Of a DNA stretch of 64,000 bases, positions 43,825 through 53,297 are shown piece by piece (the first letter of the stretch is position 1; every line of letters starts with the position of its first letter). A program made the position numbers and the translations under genes. The notes beneath the pieces are model-generated. The model was not told the DNA's origin, did no database searches, and saw nothing but the letters and a program-made list of their open reading frames with translations. Origin of the DNA: CAIMZW01 sp037133095 (lineage in GTDB: Bacteria > Actinomycetota > Actinomycetes > Nanopelagicales > Nanopelagicaceae); assembly GCA_037133095.1 (NCBI GenBank), contig JBAXOT010000004.1:1-64000 (forward strand), written 5' to 3'.

Positions 43825-44789
43825 CCTCCTTTATTCTCAAGCGTCTCTCCGCGATGGTCTTTGTTCTGACCTCGATTTCTATTTTGGTCTTTCTTATTTT
43901 CTTTGCAACGCCTGGCGTTGATCCGGCGGCTCGCATCGCAGGCAGAAATGCCGACCAACAGACTTTGCAACAGGTGCGGGCTTCTTTCGAACTCGATAAA
44001 CCTATTCCGATTCGATACCTATCGATGATGCGCCATCTCTTTATCTCGCAAGACTTGACCTCTTACGTCAATCGCGGTGCGAAGGTTTTGCCCCAACTCT
44101 GGCAAGCAATTCCTGCAACACTTTCACTCGTTATTGGTGCGGCGATCATCTGGCTCATTCTTGGCATTGGCTTGGGGGTATTGGCGGCGAAGAATAGAAA
44201 GTCGTGGATCGACCCGGCCATTTCGATCTTCGGCATCATTGGCGTCTCCCTGCCGGTGTATTGGCTCGGCGAACTCGTCAATCTTCTCACCCAGAGCAAA
44301 TTACACAGCAGCGTATTTAAATGGGTTCCCGCGCTGGGCTATGTGGGTCTTTCGCAAGACCCTTGGCAATGGTTCCTCCACCTGATTTTCCCGTGGTTCA
44401 CTTTGGCGATTCTTTATGCCGGAATCTATATCCGGGTCTTGCGCAGCGAAATCATCGGCGTAATGCAAGAGGATTACATCAAGACCGAGCGCGCAAAAGG
44501 TGCGAGCGAGAATCGCATCTTATTGAAGCACGCAACCAGAATGTCCTTGATTACCATCGTCTCGCTCTTTGGCTTGGATTTTGGAGCCCTCGTTGGCGGC
44601 TCGGCACTTCTCACTGAGGTTGTCTTCGGGATTCAAGGTGTTGGAAAATTGACCTTCAACTCACTGCAGAACTTTGACTTGCCCGTCATTATGGCCACCG
44701 TTATCTATGCCTCATTCTTCGTGGTCATGGCCAATGCGCTGGTCGACGTTCTTTACGCCTACCTAGATCCACGGGTGCGCGATGCTTGA
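43821..44789 (+). CDS. Peptide ABC transporter permease, DppB/OppB type
   Basis: A 322-residue permease with six helices, the typical start MTSFILKRLSAMVFVLTSIS, PGVDPAA in the first loop, and the EAA loop KTERAKGASENRILLKHATR near 220. GTG start overlaps the preceding stop and its own stop overlaps the next gene by 8 bases. Confidence 0.95.
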   Translation: MTSFILKRLSAMVFVLTSISILVFLIFFATPGVDPAARIAGRNADQQTLQQVRASFELDKPIPIRYLSMMRHLFISQDLTSYVNRGAKVLPQLWQAIPATLSLVIGAAIIWLILGIGLGVLAAKNRKSWIDPAISIFGIIGVSLPVYWLGELVNLLTQSKLHSSVFKWVPALGYVGLSQDPWQWFLHLIFPWFTLAILYAGIYIRVLRSEIIGVMQEDYIKTERAKGASENRILLKHATRMSLITIVSLFGLDFGALVGGSALLTEVVFGIQGVGKLTFNSLQNFDLPVIMATVIYASFFVVMANALVDVLYAYLDPRVRDA

Positions 44790-45750
44790 TAATTTATTAG
44801 AGGTCAAGAACTTGCATGTAGATTTTGCCACTTCTCGCGGCATCGTTCGCGCAGTCGATGATCTCTCCTTCACACTTCGCACCGGCGAGACCTTGGGAAT
44901 TGTGGGTGAATCCGGAAGTGGCAAATCGGTTTCGATGAGCGCCGTCATGGGATTGATCCGCGATCGAAACGCCACGATTTCGGGCACTGTCCTCTTCAAG
45001 GGCGCGGACCTCATCACAAAAAGCGATGAGCAAATGCGCACGATTCGAGGCAATGAGATTGCCATGGTCTTCCAAGACCCGATGACGGCTTTAACGCCGG
45101 TCTATACCGTGGGCTGGCATATCGTCGAACAGATTCGCCTACACACCTCGATGAGCAAGTCACAGGCCCGCCAACGCGCGATTGAAATCTTGGACGAGGT
45201 CGGCATCCCCGATGCCAAACGTCGGGTTGATCAATACCCACACGAATTCTCCGGTGGCATGCGCCAGCGTGCAATCATCGCCATGGCATTGGCCCTGAAC
45301 CCCAAACTCCTTATTGCCGATGAACCAACCACGGCCCTTGATGTCACCATCCAGGCCCAGATTCTCGATCTTCTAGAAAAACTCAAAGCCCAATACCAAT
45401 CTTCGATCATCATCATTACTCACGATATGGGCGTGGTCTCCGAGATAGCTGATGAAGTTCTAGTTATGTACGCTGGCAAGATGGTCGAGCGAAATACCAA
45501 GCGCGACATCTTCCGAAATCCCCGCCATCCATATACCCAAGGCTTGATGAATTCGGTGCCGCGAATTAATCGAAAGCGCACCACCCACCTAGATGCAATT
45601 CCCGGCCAACCAGCATCACTTCTCAACCTGCCTGTCGGATGTTCATTCTCCAATCGATGCGCGAAAGTTCATGCCGCTTGCAGTGAAAAGCCACCACTGG
45701 TTCTCAATGACCTGGGCTATGGCGCCGCCTGCTTTTTGGAGCTCGCATGA
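44782..45750 (+). CDS. Peptide ABC transporter ATPase, DppD type
   Basis: A 322-residue ATP-binding subunit: Walker A GESGSGKS near 41, Q-loop FQDPMTALTPV near 97, signature FSGGMRQR near 157, Walker B LLIADEPTTALD near 177, and the switch His in IIITHDMG. The C-terminal oligopeptide extension has the four-cysteine pattern (GCSFSNRC...ACSEKPP...ACFLEL) that binds an iron-sulfur cluster or zinc in the family. Confidence 0.96.
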   Translation: MLDNLLEVKNLHVDFATSRGIVRAVDDLSFTLRTGETLGIVGESGSGKSVSMSAVMGLIRDRNATISGTVLFKGADLITKSDEQMRTIRGNEIAMVFQDPMTALTPVYTVGWHIVEQIRLHTSMSKSQARQRAIEILDEVGIPDAKRRVDQYPHEFSGGMRQRAIIAMALALNPKLLIADEPTTALDVTIQAQILDLLEKLKAQYQSSIIIITHDMGVVSEIADEVLVMYAGKMVERNTKRDIFRNPRHPYTQGLMNSVPRINRKRTTHLDAIPGQPASLLNLPVGCSFSNRCAKVHAACSEKPPLVLNDLGYGAACFLELA

Positions 45751-46712
45751 CTAGAATCCTGCTTGATGTCGCCAATGTATCTAAGACCTACACAATCGGA
45801 TCGAAGTTACGGAAAAAGAGCAAAGACCAAGTCCATGCGGTAAACGAGGTTTCCTTTCAACTTATGCAAGGTGAGACTTTAGGAATTGTTGGCGAATCGG
45901 GTTGCGGAAAATCCACCCTGGGCCGAATGTTGGTCTCCCTTGAGGCAATCACTTCGGGCACCGTTGACTTTGATGGTCATAATTTAGGAAAACTCGGCGC
46001 GAGAAAAATCCGACCATTACGCAAGCGCTTCCAGATGATCTTTCAAGATCCGTACGCCTCGCTAAATCCGCGACGACAAATCGGCAAGATTATTGAAGAG
46101 CCGCTCCGGATTCAAGGCGCCTCACGAGAAGAGCGAAAGCAAAGAGCGCGCGAACTCTTAGAAAAAGTTGGTTTGGATGCTAATTCCTATTCCAAATATC
46201 CACATGAATTCTCCGGTGGCCAACGCCAACGAGTGGTTATCGCCCGAGCCCTGGCTCTCAACCCTGAACTTGTCGTAGCCGACGAGCCCGTCAGCGCCTT
46301 GGACGTCTCCATCCAAGCCCAGATTCTCAATCTCTTTCATGACTTGCAAGAAGAGTTTGGCTTGACTTATATCTTCATCGCCCATGATCTTGGCGTAGTT
46401 CGACACGTCTCTGATCGGATTGCTGTGATGTATCTAGGCAAGATCGTCGAACTCGCACATGCCGATTCACTGTATGACTCGCCAGCCCATCCATATTCCC
46501 AAGCCTTACTATCTGCCAACCCACGCATGGATACCGACGAGACAAGTACGCGAATTATCTTGACCGGTGACATTCCTAATCCCATTAACCGTCCAAGCGG
46601 ATGTTCGTTTCATCCACGATGTCCAATCGCCGTCGAACGATGCCGGAACGAAGAACCGCCTTTAATTCAGATGGCCGATCGCCAAGTAGCTTGCCATTTT
46701 CCCACGATCTAG
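45747..46712 (+). CDS. Peptide ABC transporter ATPase, DppF type
   Basis: A 321-residue second ATPase: Walker A GESGCGKST near 50, Q-loop FQDPYASLNPR near 100, signature FSGGQRQR near 153, Walker B LVVADEPVSALD, switch His in IAHDLG. The C-terminal cysteine motif GCSFHPRC...RCRNEEPP...ACHF is present. Its ATG overlaps the preceding stop (ATGA). This completes a full importer within one operon. Confidence 0.96.
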   Translation: MTRILLDVANVSKTYTIGSKLRKKSKDQVHAVNEVSFQLMQGETLGIVGESGCGKSTLGRMLVSLEAITSGTVDFDGHNLGKLGARKIRPLRKRFQMIFQDPYASLNPRRQIGKIIEEPLRIQGASREERKQRARELLEKVGLDANSYSKYPHEFSGGQRQRVVIARALALNPELVVADEPVSALDVSIQAQILNLFHDLQEEFGLTYIFIAHDLGVVRHVSDRIAVMYLGKIVELAHADSLYDSPAHPYSQALLSANPRMDTDETSTRIILTGDIPNPINRPSGCSFHPRCPIAVERCRNEEPPLIQMADRQVACHFPTI

Positions 46713-46725
46713 CAATCAACAGAAG

Positions 46726-47619
46726 TTATCCTTGAACGCTGTCGAAAAAGGCGTTCACAATTCGTTTGAATCTGGCTGGTTCTTCGATATGTGGCGTATG
46801 TGAAGACTCCGGGAAGAGTTCCCAAGTCGCGCCCGGAATTCGCTCGTAAATAATCTTGACCATGTCCGGGGTAGCCTCATCATAAAAACCAGAAACCAAC
46901 ATCGTTGGCACATTGATGTTATGAAGGTCGTCGGTGATATCCCATTCTTTTAAAGAGCCAATGACATGGAACTCCGACGGCCCATTCATCGTGCCATAGA
47001 CGGTTGGGTCGATCGCAGCCTGATCGAAACTTTCTTGCGCCCAGGCCGGCAAGGGAATTCTGCAAACATGGCGATCGTAAAACACCTGAACTGCCTCGAG
47101 ATACTCTGGATCCGTGGTTGTTTCCGCGGCCTCATGCTTTAACAAAGTGGCTTGCACCTCGGCAGGCAGTTGATCTCGCAAACGATTTGCCTCAGAGACC
47201 CAAACCTTCATACTGGCAGGTGAATCCGCGATGACTAAAGATTTCAAACCATGTGGTCTGGTGATAGCAAACTGCATTCCCAGCATGCCACCCCAAGATT
47301 GGCCAATGATCGAGTAGTCGTCAGAAATGCCAAGATGCTCGACCAACGCTTGAAGTTCTTCCATGAATAATTCCGGCTGCCAAAATTCGGCCGGTGCATC
47401 AGGCAGGTGAGTTGAAAGTCCACATCCGATTTGGTCGTACAAAATTGTGGCTCGTCCTGATTGCGCGATTAATTCCGCGATAGAAATGCAGTAATTATGC
47501 GCCATACCTGGGCCGCCGTGGAGAACCACTACCGGCGTCTTGCCGTTCTTCAGATCACCAATAACTTTGTACCAAGTTTTACCTGGTCGCCACGTCATTT
47601 CACTTGTTACAGAATTCAT
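46726..47619 (-). CDS. Proline iminopeptidase-like alpha/beta hydrolase
   Basis: A 297-residue hydrolase of peptidase family S33. VVLHGGPGMAHNY near 33 is the oxyanion HGGPG motif, GQSWGGMLGMQF near 106 holds the nucleophile serine, and the catalytic Asp and His are in SGFYDEATPD and SSHTPHIEEP. The enzyme removes N-terminal proline from peptides; some relatives hydrolyse amides or esters. It has no signal peptide, so it acts on imported substrates. AGAGG precedes the ATG. It probably follows the same logic as the adjacent peptide importer. Confidence 0.88.
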   Translation of the reverse strand: MNSVTSEMTWRPGKTWYKVIGDLKNGKTPVVVLHGGPGMAHNYCISIAELIAQSGRATILYDQIGCGLSTHLPDAPAEFWQPELFMEELQALVEHLGISDDYSIIGQSWGGMLGMQFAITRPHGLKSLVIADSPASMKVWVSEANRLRDQLPAEVQATLLKHEAAETTTDPEYLEAVQVFYDRHVCRIPLPAWAQESFDQAAIDPTVYGTMNGPSEFHVIGSLKEWDITDDLHNINVPTMLVSGFYDEATPDMVKIIYERIPGATWELFPESSHTPHIEEPARFKRIVNAFFDSVQG

Positions 47620-47640
47620 CTCAACCTCTTTCTCAAATAC

Positions 47641-48567
47641 TTATTTTGATTGACGAACCGGACTTGGACATGCAGCAATCTTCGGAACTCGCATCTTGGC
47701 AATCACAGTTCCGCTGGATGGATGAACGGCTTGGGCAATTCCTAAATCACCGCGAACTGATAAAAAGATAAAAGCATCTTCGTAAGTAAACCCCCACTGC
47801 GTCACCAAAATATTTGCGGCTTCAACACATGCGTGCTTTAACGCCAACGTAAGGTCATCGACAGCAACACCATGGGTAATCCAAGAATCTGCCGTCTCTG
47901 TGACTGGCCATTCAGAGAAGTGACCCTTGATGACATCAACCGTGATGACTACCTCGCCACCAATCTCAACCCCGGTACCGCAAATTTCGCCATCACCCAT
48001 AGAGGCATGCATATCTCCAATGCCCAGCAATCCACCTTCGTGCCAAACCGGCAAATGAACTATTGAACCTGGTTTGTTCATATTGTTATCGAGATTGCCG
48101 CCATGCTTTCCAGCCGGCAAAGTCCCGATTTCACCCACTTTCGGTGCCACACCAATCACCCCGACCATAGGTGCCATTGGCCAAGAAACTTTCTCATTGA
48201 GATGAACCATGCCATCTTCAACCCGAATAATTCGGGTGTAGGGCGCCTTAACCAGATCATGCAATTGACCCTCGCCTGGCGACAACATCGCGGCGCCGAC
48301 TGGTCCAGGGATAATTTCTTCCAGTGTCACCGACAAGGTGTCTCCTGGCAACACACCGTTTACAAAAATTGGTCCAGTCGCGCCATTTATAAATGCGCGA
48401 TCATATGTACCGGCATTGTGTTCTGGAGTCGTCACCTGTCCCATATAACAATCCCATGTTTGCAACCGAATCCGATCCCCCGGATTCACATACAAGGCTG
48501 GTTGGTGCTCGCTAGAAAACGAAAATTTAACGCTCGCTTTGGAAAGAAAATGCTCTTGAAAGGTCAC
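47641..48567 (-). CDS. Acetamidase/formamidase family amidohydrolase
   Basis: A 308-residue member of the FmdA/AmdA family, which hydrolyses short amides to acid plus ammonia. VNPGDRIRLQTWDCY near 27, GPIFVNGVLPGDTL near 67, IGDMHASMGDGEICGTGVE near 186 and a C-terminal IAQAVHPSSGTVIAKMRVP are family landmarks. The His and Glu residues in the DMHASMGDGE segment are likely metal ligands. The GTG start follows TAGTGT by six bases. Gene lies 21 bases upstream of the iminopeptidase gene, in the same direction. Confidence 0.9.
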   Translation of the reverse strand: MTFQEHFLSKASVKFSFSSEHQPALYVNPGDRIRLQTWDCYMGQVTTPEHNAGTYDRAFINGATGPIFVNGVLPGDTLSVTLEEIIPGPVGAAMLSPGEGQLHDLVKAPYTRIIRVEDGMVHLNEKVSWPMAPMVGVIGVAPKVGEIGTLPAGKHGGNLDNNMNKPGSIVHLPVWHEGGLLGIGDMHASMGDGEICGTGVEIGGEVVITVDVIKGHFSEWPVTETADSWITHGVAVDDLTLALKHACVEAANILVTQWGFTYEDAFIFLSVRGDLGIAQAVHPSSGTVIAKMRVPKIAACPSPVRQSK

Positions 48568-48573
48568 GTCGTG

Positions 48574-48601
48574 ACACTATCAGTTAAGCAGTTTTCGACA
48601 A
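48574..48601 (-). promoter_or_regulatory. Promoter of the amidase-iminopeptidase operon
   Basis: On the minus strand TTGTCG (48596-48601), 16 bases, TAGTGT (48574-48579), six bases, then the GTG start. A leaderless transcript is implied. Confidence 0.45.
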
Positions 48602-48608
48602 GTTAAAC

Positions 48609-49601
48609 CTAGAGAGTAGCCAGAGGCGAATTGGCCGGCACCATGTCCAATCCATCTGGATTGTTGAGGTATCCGGCTGCGGTTCCCGCCTTCTTCATGT
48701 GACCGTACTGCCAGACTATTTTCTTCGTCGCAATATCGACGATGATGATTCGATGATTCGCATCATCTGTGGCAATGATTTTTCCGGGCACCAGGGGCAA
48801 GGCGAGGGAAGTGTGGTTTAACGCCAGGGCGCCAAGTGGTTTGAACTGCCAGAGCAACTTTCCTTTGGAATTAAAGAGCACAATCTGGCCGGGTTTTACA
48901 AAATCCACCGTGAGATAGACATTGGCTGATACTTCATTGGCGTCCGAGGGATAACTGACACCAGGTGCGTGAATCGCCCACGAAACTTTGCCAGCCAAAG
49001 TCATCGCGTCGATCCAATCGCCGTTAATTTCGGTCACAAGGAATCGACCATCCTTCATCGGAAACGCACCATTTGGGCTGCCCAAATATTTAGGAGGGCT
49101 ATGACGGCAGACCCCAGTGGTACCAATCTGAGAGGTGCCACGAGTTAGGGGATTTACAAAGAGCAACCGGCAGTTCTTGATATCAGCAATCAACAGACGT
49201 CCGCTCTTCAACATAATTGCATCGTCCGGATTATTTAACGAGCCTTTTTTTGCAGATCCCTTATCTGGGACGCCATATTCAAAGGTGATCTTTCGGGTCG
49301 CAATATCAATAATGCTCACCATTTGATGTTCGGACTCGGTGGCAATTATTTGTTTGCCATCAGGGGAGAAGAAAATGTCATCTGGCGTCTCGAAAGTCTG
49401 CCCTGGCTTTAGATCTCCCTTTTGCGGGAATATCCATTTGACTTGTCCGGCGGGATTGATCAGAACTAACCGATTATTTCCTTCATCCGCAATGATGATG
49501 TTGCCGGGCGGAGTATAGGAATTTGCTGCGCCAGCGCCAGGGGCCAAAGTAACTAGAAACAGGGGAATGAGGGCAAGAGCGGCGGTGCGAAGTTTTGACA
49601 T
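48609..49601 (-). CDS. Secreted NHL/PQQ-like beta-propeller protein
   Basis: A 330-residue protein with a Sec signal peptide ending near AGAA (25). The mature chain contains repeated blades such as IIIADEGNNRLVLINPAGQVKWIFP (shown in part), LLIADIKNCRLLFVNP and IIATDDANHRIIIVDIATKKIVWQYG. Six or so repeats fit one closed propeller. Such proteins bind ligands or act as scaffolds; no catalytic residues can be assigned. It stands alone next to polysaccharide genes and may be part of the cell surface. Confidence 0.75.
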   Translation of the reverse strand: MSKLRTAALALIPLFLVTLAPGAGAANSYTPPGNIIIADEGNNRLVLINPAGQVKWIFPQKGDLKPGQTFETPDDIFFSPDGKQIIATESEHQMVSIIDIATRKITFEYGVPDKGSAKKGSLNNPDDAIMLKSGRLLIADIKNCRLLFVNPLTRGTSQIGTTGVCRHSPPKYLGSPNGAFPMKDGRFLVTEINGDWIDAMTLAGKVSWAIHAPGVSYPSDANEVSANVYLTVDFVKPGQIVLFNSKGKLLWQFKPLGALALNHTSLALPLVPGKIIATDDANHRIIIVDIATKKIVWQYGHMKKAGTAAGYLNNPDGLDMVPANSPLATL

Positions 49602-49704
49602 GAGGTCACTTTCGTATCTGCTGGTTGTAGAACGTGCATGACCTGCAATCTTAGGTAAGGGAACTTTCCCGAAACCTATTTCCGTAAGTGCTAAACCTCA
49701 TTCA

Positions 49705-50592
49705 TTACGTGAGCGGAAATCCTTGGCTGGTTCGGTCGAGCCGGTCCATGAACGCCATTAAACCTTCACCATCCTCGCGCCGGGCGGGTGCAAAATATCG
49801 ATAGCTAAAGCGAGGATCATCGGTCGGCATGAGGTTCACATCAGGACGTTGCATCGGATTAAAAAGTCCCGCAATTGGCATTACCACTGTTGTATCTTCT
49901 CGCCCGGACCAGGCCGCGAGATAGGCAAAACTGGATACCGCAATTACCTTATTTTTCGCCTCTCTAATCATTTTAAAGGAGGACAAAATGTCTGGTTCCA
50001 AGAATTCTGCTTCAGGAAACGCTTGGCTGAGTTGCAAGAGATACTCGCACGGAGTCAATTGCCCGACAAAGATTGGTTTCAAACCAGATTCCGAAATGAC
50101 TCGTTGGTAATACGAAATCGGTAAGGGGTAATAATCGGGGTGAAATACATACTCAGTTGCAATATCCCCCAGACGAATACTGATCAAAATCTCATCATCA
50201 GTAACCTCGGGCACTTCAATCGGTTCCAGTACTTGGTCCAACCATTGGCGCAAGTGCGGCAGCGAACTCTCTAAGTGGCGAATGCGCATTCCCCACATGG
50301 AAACCGTGACACCCTTGATCAGTCCACGTTGATATTGCCGAACCACTAAATCGTAAGGAATTTGCTGGGTCGTGAGATTAATCCACTCGCCGGAGGCTTT
50401 CAATGCGGTGAGATCTGTACCAGTTTCGCCCAAGTATTCGCCGCCAAAGTAGCCAGGTACTTGGCAACCATGAATAAGTACATCGCCATCGAGTAAATTC
50501 GAAAACCGTTCCGACACCAAAGCCTGGAAGATTTTATTTCCAAAACGAGTCCATCCGGGGCCATGTTCAGGCAGCTCGATATGTAAAGGCAC
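49705..50592 (-). CDS. Putative glycosyltransferase (GT11/fucosyltransferase-like)
   Basis: A 295-residue soluble protein. ILISIRLGDIATEY near 136 resembles the HxRRGD-type donor site of alpha-1,2-fucosyltransferase-like enzymes, and later segments (PIFVGQLTPCEYL, then SSFAYLAAWSG near 218) fit the second Rossmann-like half. The match is distant and it may instead be an unrelated glycan-processing protein. Start is GTG; no good ribosome site is seen. It diverges from the sulfotransferase genes at the edge of the polysaccharide region. Confidence 0.45.
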   Translation of the reverse strand: MPLHIELPEHGPGWTRFGNKIFQALVSERFSNLLDGDVLIHGCQVPGYFGGEYLGETGTDLTALKASGEWINLTTQQIPYDLVVRQYQRGLIKGVTVSMWGMRIRHLESSLPHLRQWLDQVLEPIEVPEVTDDEILISIRLGDIATEYVFHPDYYPLPISYYQRVISESGLKPIFVGQLTPCEYLLQLSQAFPEAEFLEPDILSSFKMIREAKNKVIAVSSFAYLAAWSGREDTTVVMPIAGLFNPMQRPDVNLMPTDDPRFSYRYFAPARREDGEGLMAFMDRLDRTSQGFPLT

Positions 50593-50626
50593 ACCGAATA
50601 GTACTGAATCGATTCCTAAACCTAAC

Positions 50627-50632
50627 TAGCAT
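50627..50632 (+). promoter_or_regulatory. -10 box for the sulfotransferase operon, leaderless type
   Basis: TAGCAT, six bases, ATG 50639. No ribosome site lies between. Confidence 0.4.
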
Positions 50633-50638
50633 AGTTAC

Positions 50639-51478
50639 ATGGGCGTCAACTTCCTTCTCGGAGTCGGAGCACAGCGCGCGGGAACCAGTTGGACCTACAA
50701 CTACGTGTCAGAGAACCCGCAATTCCAACCAGGGTTCTTCAAGGAATACCACGTCTTTGACTCGATATATTTACCCCCTGCGCTCTCCTACCTCGATCAA
50801 TATCGGGAAGATGCGCTGCAGCAGGAACAAAGACTGGAACTTGGTTTACCAACTGACTCTTTCGCCATCGATCGATTAAAATTCATCCAATCCCCGAACC
50901 TCTATTTCGAGCATTTCAGCAACCTCATTAGGAATGGCCAAGGCAAGAACCTCACCGGGGAGACCACACCTCTATATGCCGCCTTGTCCGCCGCGGCATT
51001 TTCCAGCATTAGAGAGAATCTATTGAAAGCAAGTTTCACTCCCAAAGTTGTCTTTATGATGCGAGATCCTGTGGCAAGAGCAATTTCTGCTGCACGGCTC
51101 ATACTGCGCCAGGATCCTTCGCTCGACCAAGGCAAAGGCGAAGTTGATTTCATCAGGAGTGTCTATCCCTCTGTTCACTTCAATCTTCGGGCTCGATATG
51201 ACATAACGATTAAGAACCTAGAAGCAGTTTTCAAGCCCGAGGAAATACATTTTGGATTTTTTGAGAACCTGTTCACCGAAAAGTCGATCCGAGCGCTTTG
51301 CAGCTTTCTCGAACTTGATTACCGAGTGCCAAATTTCAGCGCCAAAGTAAATACAACCCAATCCAGTACTACAGTTCCTTCTCAACTCAGACAGGAAATC
51401 ACTCTTCACAATCTTCCTGTGTATGAATATGTAATTAACAAGTTCGGGAACGACTTAGTCGAGAAGGCATGGGGTTAA
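50639..51478 (+). CDS. PAPS-dependent sulfotransferase
   Basis: A 279-residue enzyme that would transfer sulfate from PAPS to a hydroxyl. The 5'-phosphosulfate loop is GVGAQRAGTSW at 8-18. The 3'-phosphate site is FMMRDPVARAISAARL near 138, with the conserved Arg and Ser. The architecture matches carbohydrate sulfotransferases of the NDST type. Its stop lies one base before the next GTG start. Beside exopolysaccharide genes, a glycan acceptor is the simplest reading. Confidence 0.85.
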   Translation: MGVNFLLGVGAQRAGTSWTYNYVSENPQFQPGFFKEYHVFDSIYLPPALSYLDQYREDALQQEQRLELGLPTDSFAIDRLKFIQSPNLYFEHFSNLIRNGQGKNLTGETTPLYAALSAAAFSSIRENLLKASFTPKVVFMMRDPVARAISAARLILRQDPSLDQGKGEVDFIRSVYPSVHFNLRARYDITIKNLEAVFKPEEIHFGFFENLFTEKSIRALCSFLELDYRVPNFSAKVNTTQSSTTVPSQLRQEITLHNLPVYEYVINKFGNDLVEKAWG

Positions 51479-51479
51479 A

Positions 51480-52403
51480 GTGGGCTTGATAGTTACTGGA
51501 ATGCACCGTTCCGGAACCAGCATGGTCGCCGGAGTCTTAGATCAACTTGGCGTGTCCCACGGGGAAGGGACGATGTTGGGTAGTTCCATCGTGAATCCTT
51601 CAGGTTTCTTCGAAAGAGTAGATGTGATTGCGGTGAACGACTCAGCTCTCCAAACTCTAGGCGGAGATTGGTTAGTCCCACCGATTTTTCACTCGGACAC
51701 TTGGCTGGCTTTTTCCGAGAATACGGTCAGGAATTATCGCTCGCACGTGAAATTCATCGACGGACAAAGTCAAAATTGGTTCATTAAAGACCCTCGAATA
51801 TCTCTGCTGCTTCCACTCTGGGATCGAATCGCCCTCGAACGTCTACCTACAATAATCGTGGTGCGAAATCCATTGGAGATTGCTCAATCACTGCACTTAC
51901 GTAATGGCTTGACCCACAGACAGGGTTTGGCCGTGTGGTATTTCTATATGCAAACTCTCTTCTCAGAGCTTCGCGGTCGACCTCACAAAATAGTCGATTA
52001 TCAGAGCGCGCTAAGTGACAAAGTGCCCACCATCAACAGCTTGGCAGAATTTGCCTGGACTTTCGCATCCCTTAATCTCGAAAATGTGCCAGCAGACTTG
52101 GTAAATAAGACCGCTGAATTTATGAATCCTGAATTCTCAAGAAGTGACGACGTATCCGGCATTCGCGGGATTGGAATCCAAGAGACTACGGAATTGCTCG
52201 ATATTTACGCGGCGCTAAAGTCCGCTCACCTCAATACATGTAACGAGGGCTTGTTTTCGGCGACCCCAGACTGGATTTCCGAAGCTCTCTATGAGTCACG
52301 AAAATATCGAAAACTTCAGGACGATTTGTCAACGGCGCAACGATCTTTGGTTGATATGCGCAGAGTGATAACGGAGCTCCAGCAGCAAACCCCAAACACC
52401 TAA
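51480..52403 (+). CDS. Sulfotransferase-family protein with coiled-coil end
   Basis: A 307-residue P-loop protein beginning VTGMHRSGTSMVAG, a variant of the PAPS-binding loop found in bacterial sulfotransferase-like proteins. WFIKDPRISLLLPLW near 100 and IIVVRNPLEIAQSL near 122 match the second and third binding elements. The last 40 residues (from SRKYRKLQDDLSTAQR) look like a short coiled coil. The family is often fused to or encoded beside glycosyltransferases. GTG start one base after the preceding stop. Confidence 0.75.
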   Translation: MGLIVTGMHRSGTSMVAGVLDQLGVSHGEGTMLGSSIVNPSGFFERVDVIAVNDSALQTLGGDWLVPPIFHSDTWLAFSENTVRNYRSHVKFIDGQSQNWFIKDPRISLLLPLWDRIALERLPTIIVVRNPLEIAQSLHLRNGLTHRQGLAVWYFYMQTLFSELRGRPHKIVDYQSALSDKVPTINSLAEFAWTFASLNLENVPADLVNKTAEFMNPEFSRSDDVSGIRGIGIQETTELLDIYAALKSAHLNTCNEGLFSATPDWISEALYESRKYRKLQDDLSTAQRSLVDMRRVITELQQQTPNT

Positions 52404-52792
52404 GAGTTTTTTGAGAGCGACTTAATATATGCGGCAGAAAGTGTCACATGGTACTTATTAGCCTGAGCCAGCAGGTTTTGTAAATCGGTACCTAACTTAT
52501 TCAGGGCAATTTGGTACAACTTGGCATGTGCATCTACCGCCGCTTTGGCATCGGCAATCGTGGACTTACCTTTTGCCCGTCGCAACTCGGCCCGAAGCAC
52601 CACAAGTTGAGCCTTGTAGTTATCCAAAGTCTGGGAGTCCATTTTTAATTCGGCCTCATCGGCGAAAACAACCTTTGGCACAGCCGTGCTGGCGAAGGCA
52701 ATCGAAGGGCTAAGCAACATCACCGAAGTCGCAACGAGAGCAACTCCCAGGTTCGCTCGAGAAGGTGTGTTTTCTCTCCAAAACGTCTTCAT
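52400..52792 (-). CDS. Small secreted helical protein, paralogue A
   Basis: A 130-residue protein with a Sec signal peptide (about 1-34) and a predicted all-helical mature part with regular heptad-like Leu/Ala spacing. The C-terminal region LGTDLQNLLAQANKYHV and SAAYIKSLS closely matches LGTDFQAMTKTANQVNF and SSYLLSLS of the gene just upstream, so the two are tandem paralogues. No known family was recognised. Ten bases separate the genes, so they form one transcript. Overlaps the convergent sulfotransferase stop by 4 bases. Confidence 0.7.
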   Translation of the reverse strand: MKTFWRENTPSRANLGVALVATSVMLLSPSIAFASTAVPKVVFADEAELKMDSQTLDNYKAQLVVLRAELRRAKGKSTIADAKAAVDAHAKLYQIALNKLGTDLQNLLAQANKYHVTLSAAYIKSLSKNS

Positions 52793-52802
52793 GAAAGTTT
52801 CT

Positions 52803-53210
52803 TTAGATTCTCGACAGCGAAAGTAAATAGCTCGACGGCAATTTGAAGTTCACTTGATTGGCGGTCTTGGTCATAGCCTGAAAATCAGTTCCCAACTTAG
52901 CCACGGCCAAAGTGAGGATTTGCTGCAAGTTTGTTGCTGCGTCTCTGGCATTTTTTAGATTGACCCTCAAGGAGACCTTTTGGGCGCCAAGCTTGGCGAT
53001 ACTGTAGAGATGCGCCTTAACGGCGACTTGTGCATTCAAGGTGGCCAATTGACGGGTGTATATCGAGATCGTTTGGCTATCTTGTTGTAACGAACTTTGC
53101 ATCTGGATTATGGAAGCGGGCACTGCAGCTTGGACGACTGTTTCACTAGAAATTCCTAATGAAGCGGTTACGAGGGCTACTATCGCGCCGGTTCTCTGTA
53201 ACGTTTTCAT
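52803..53210 (-). CDS. Small secreted helical protein, paralogue B
   Basis: A 135-residue protein with a Sec signal peptide (about 1-28) and an all-helical mature part. It shares the C-terminal pattern KLGTDF-x(14)-LPSSYLLSLSRI with paralogue A and ends at nearly the same residue. No cysteines occur. Its promoter has GTGACA, 17 bases, TACAGT, six bases, ATG. Function unknown; surface-associated by inference. Confidence 0.7.
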   Translation of the reverse strand: MKTLQRTGAIVALVTASLGISSETVVQAAVPASIIQMQSSLQQDSQTISIYTRQLATLNAQVAVKAHLYSIAKLGAQKVSLRVNLKNARDAATNLQQILTLAVAKLGTDFQAMTKTANQVNFKLPSSYLLSLSRI

Positions 53211-53245
53211 GAATAAACTGTAAGACTATCGTGAGGTTTTGTCAC
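53211..53245 (-). promoter_or_regulatory. Promoter of the paralogue B-A operon
   Basis: On the minus strand GTGACA at 53240-53245, a 17-base spacer, TACAGT at 53217-53222, and six bases to the ATG. The -35 is identical to those before the genes ending at 55383 and 56349. Confidence 0.6.
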
Positions 53246-53297
53246 CAATATGTGAGATAAAAGTCAGGCAGTCTAGACATTTGGTCGGAATCGCCTG

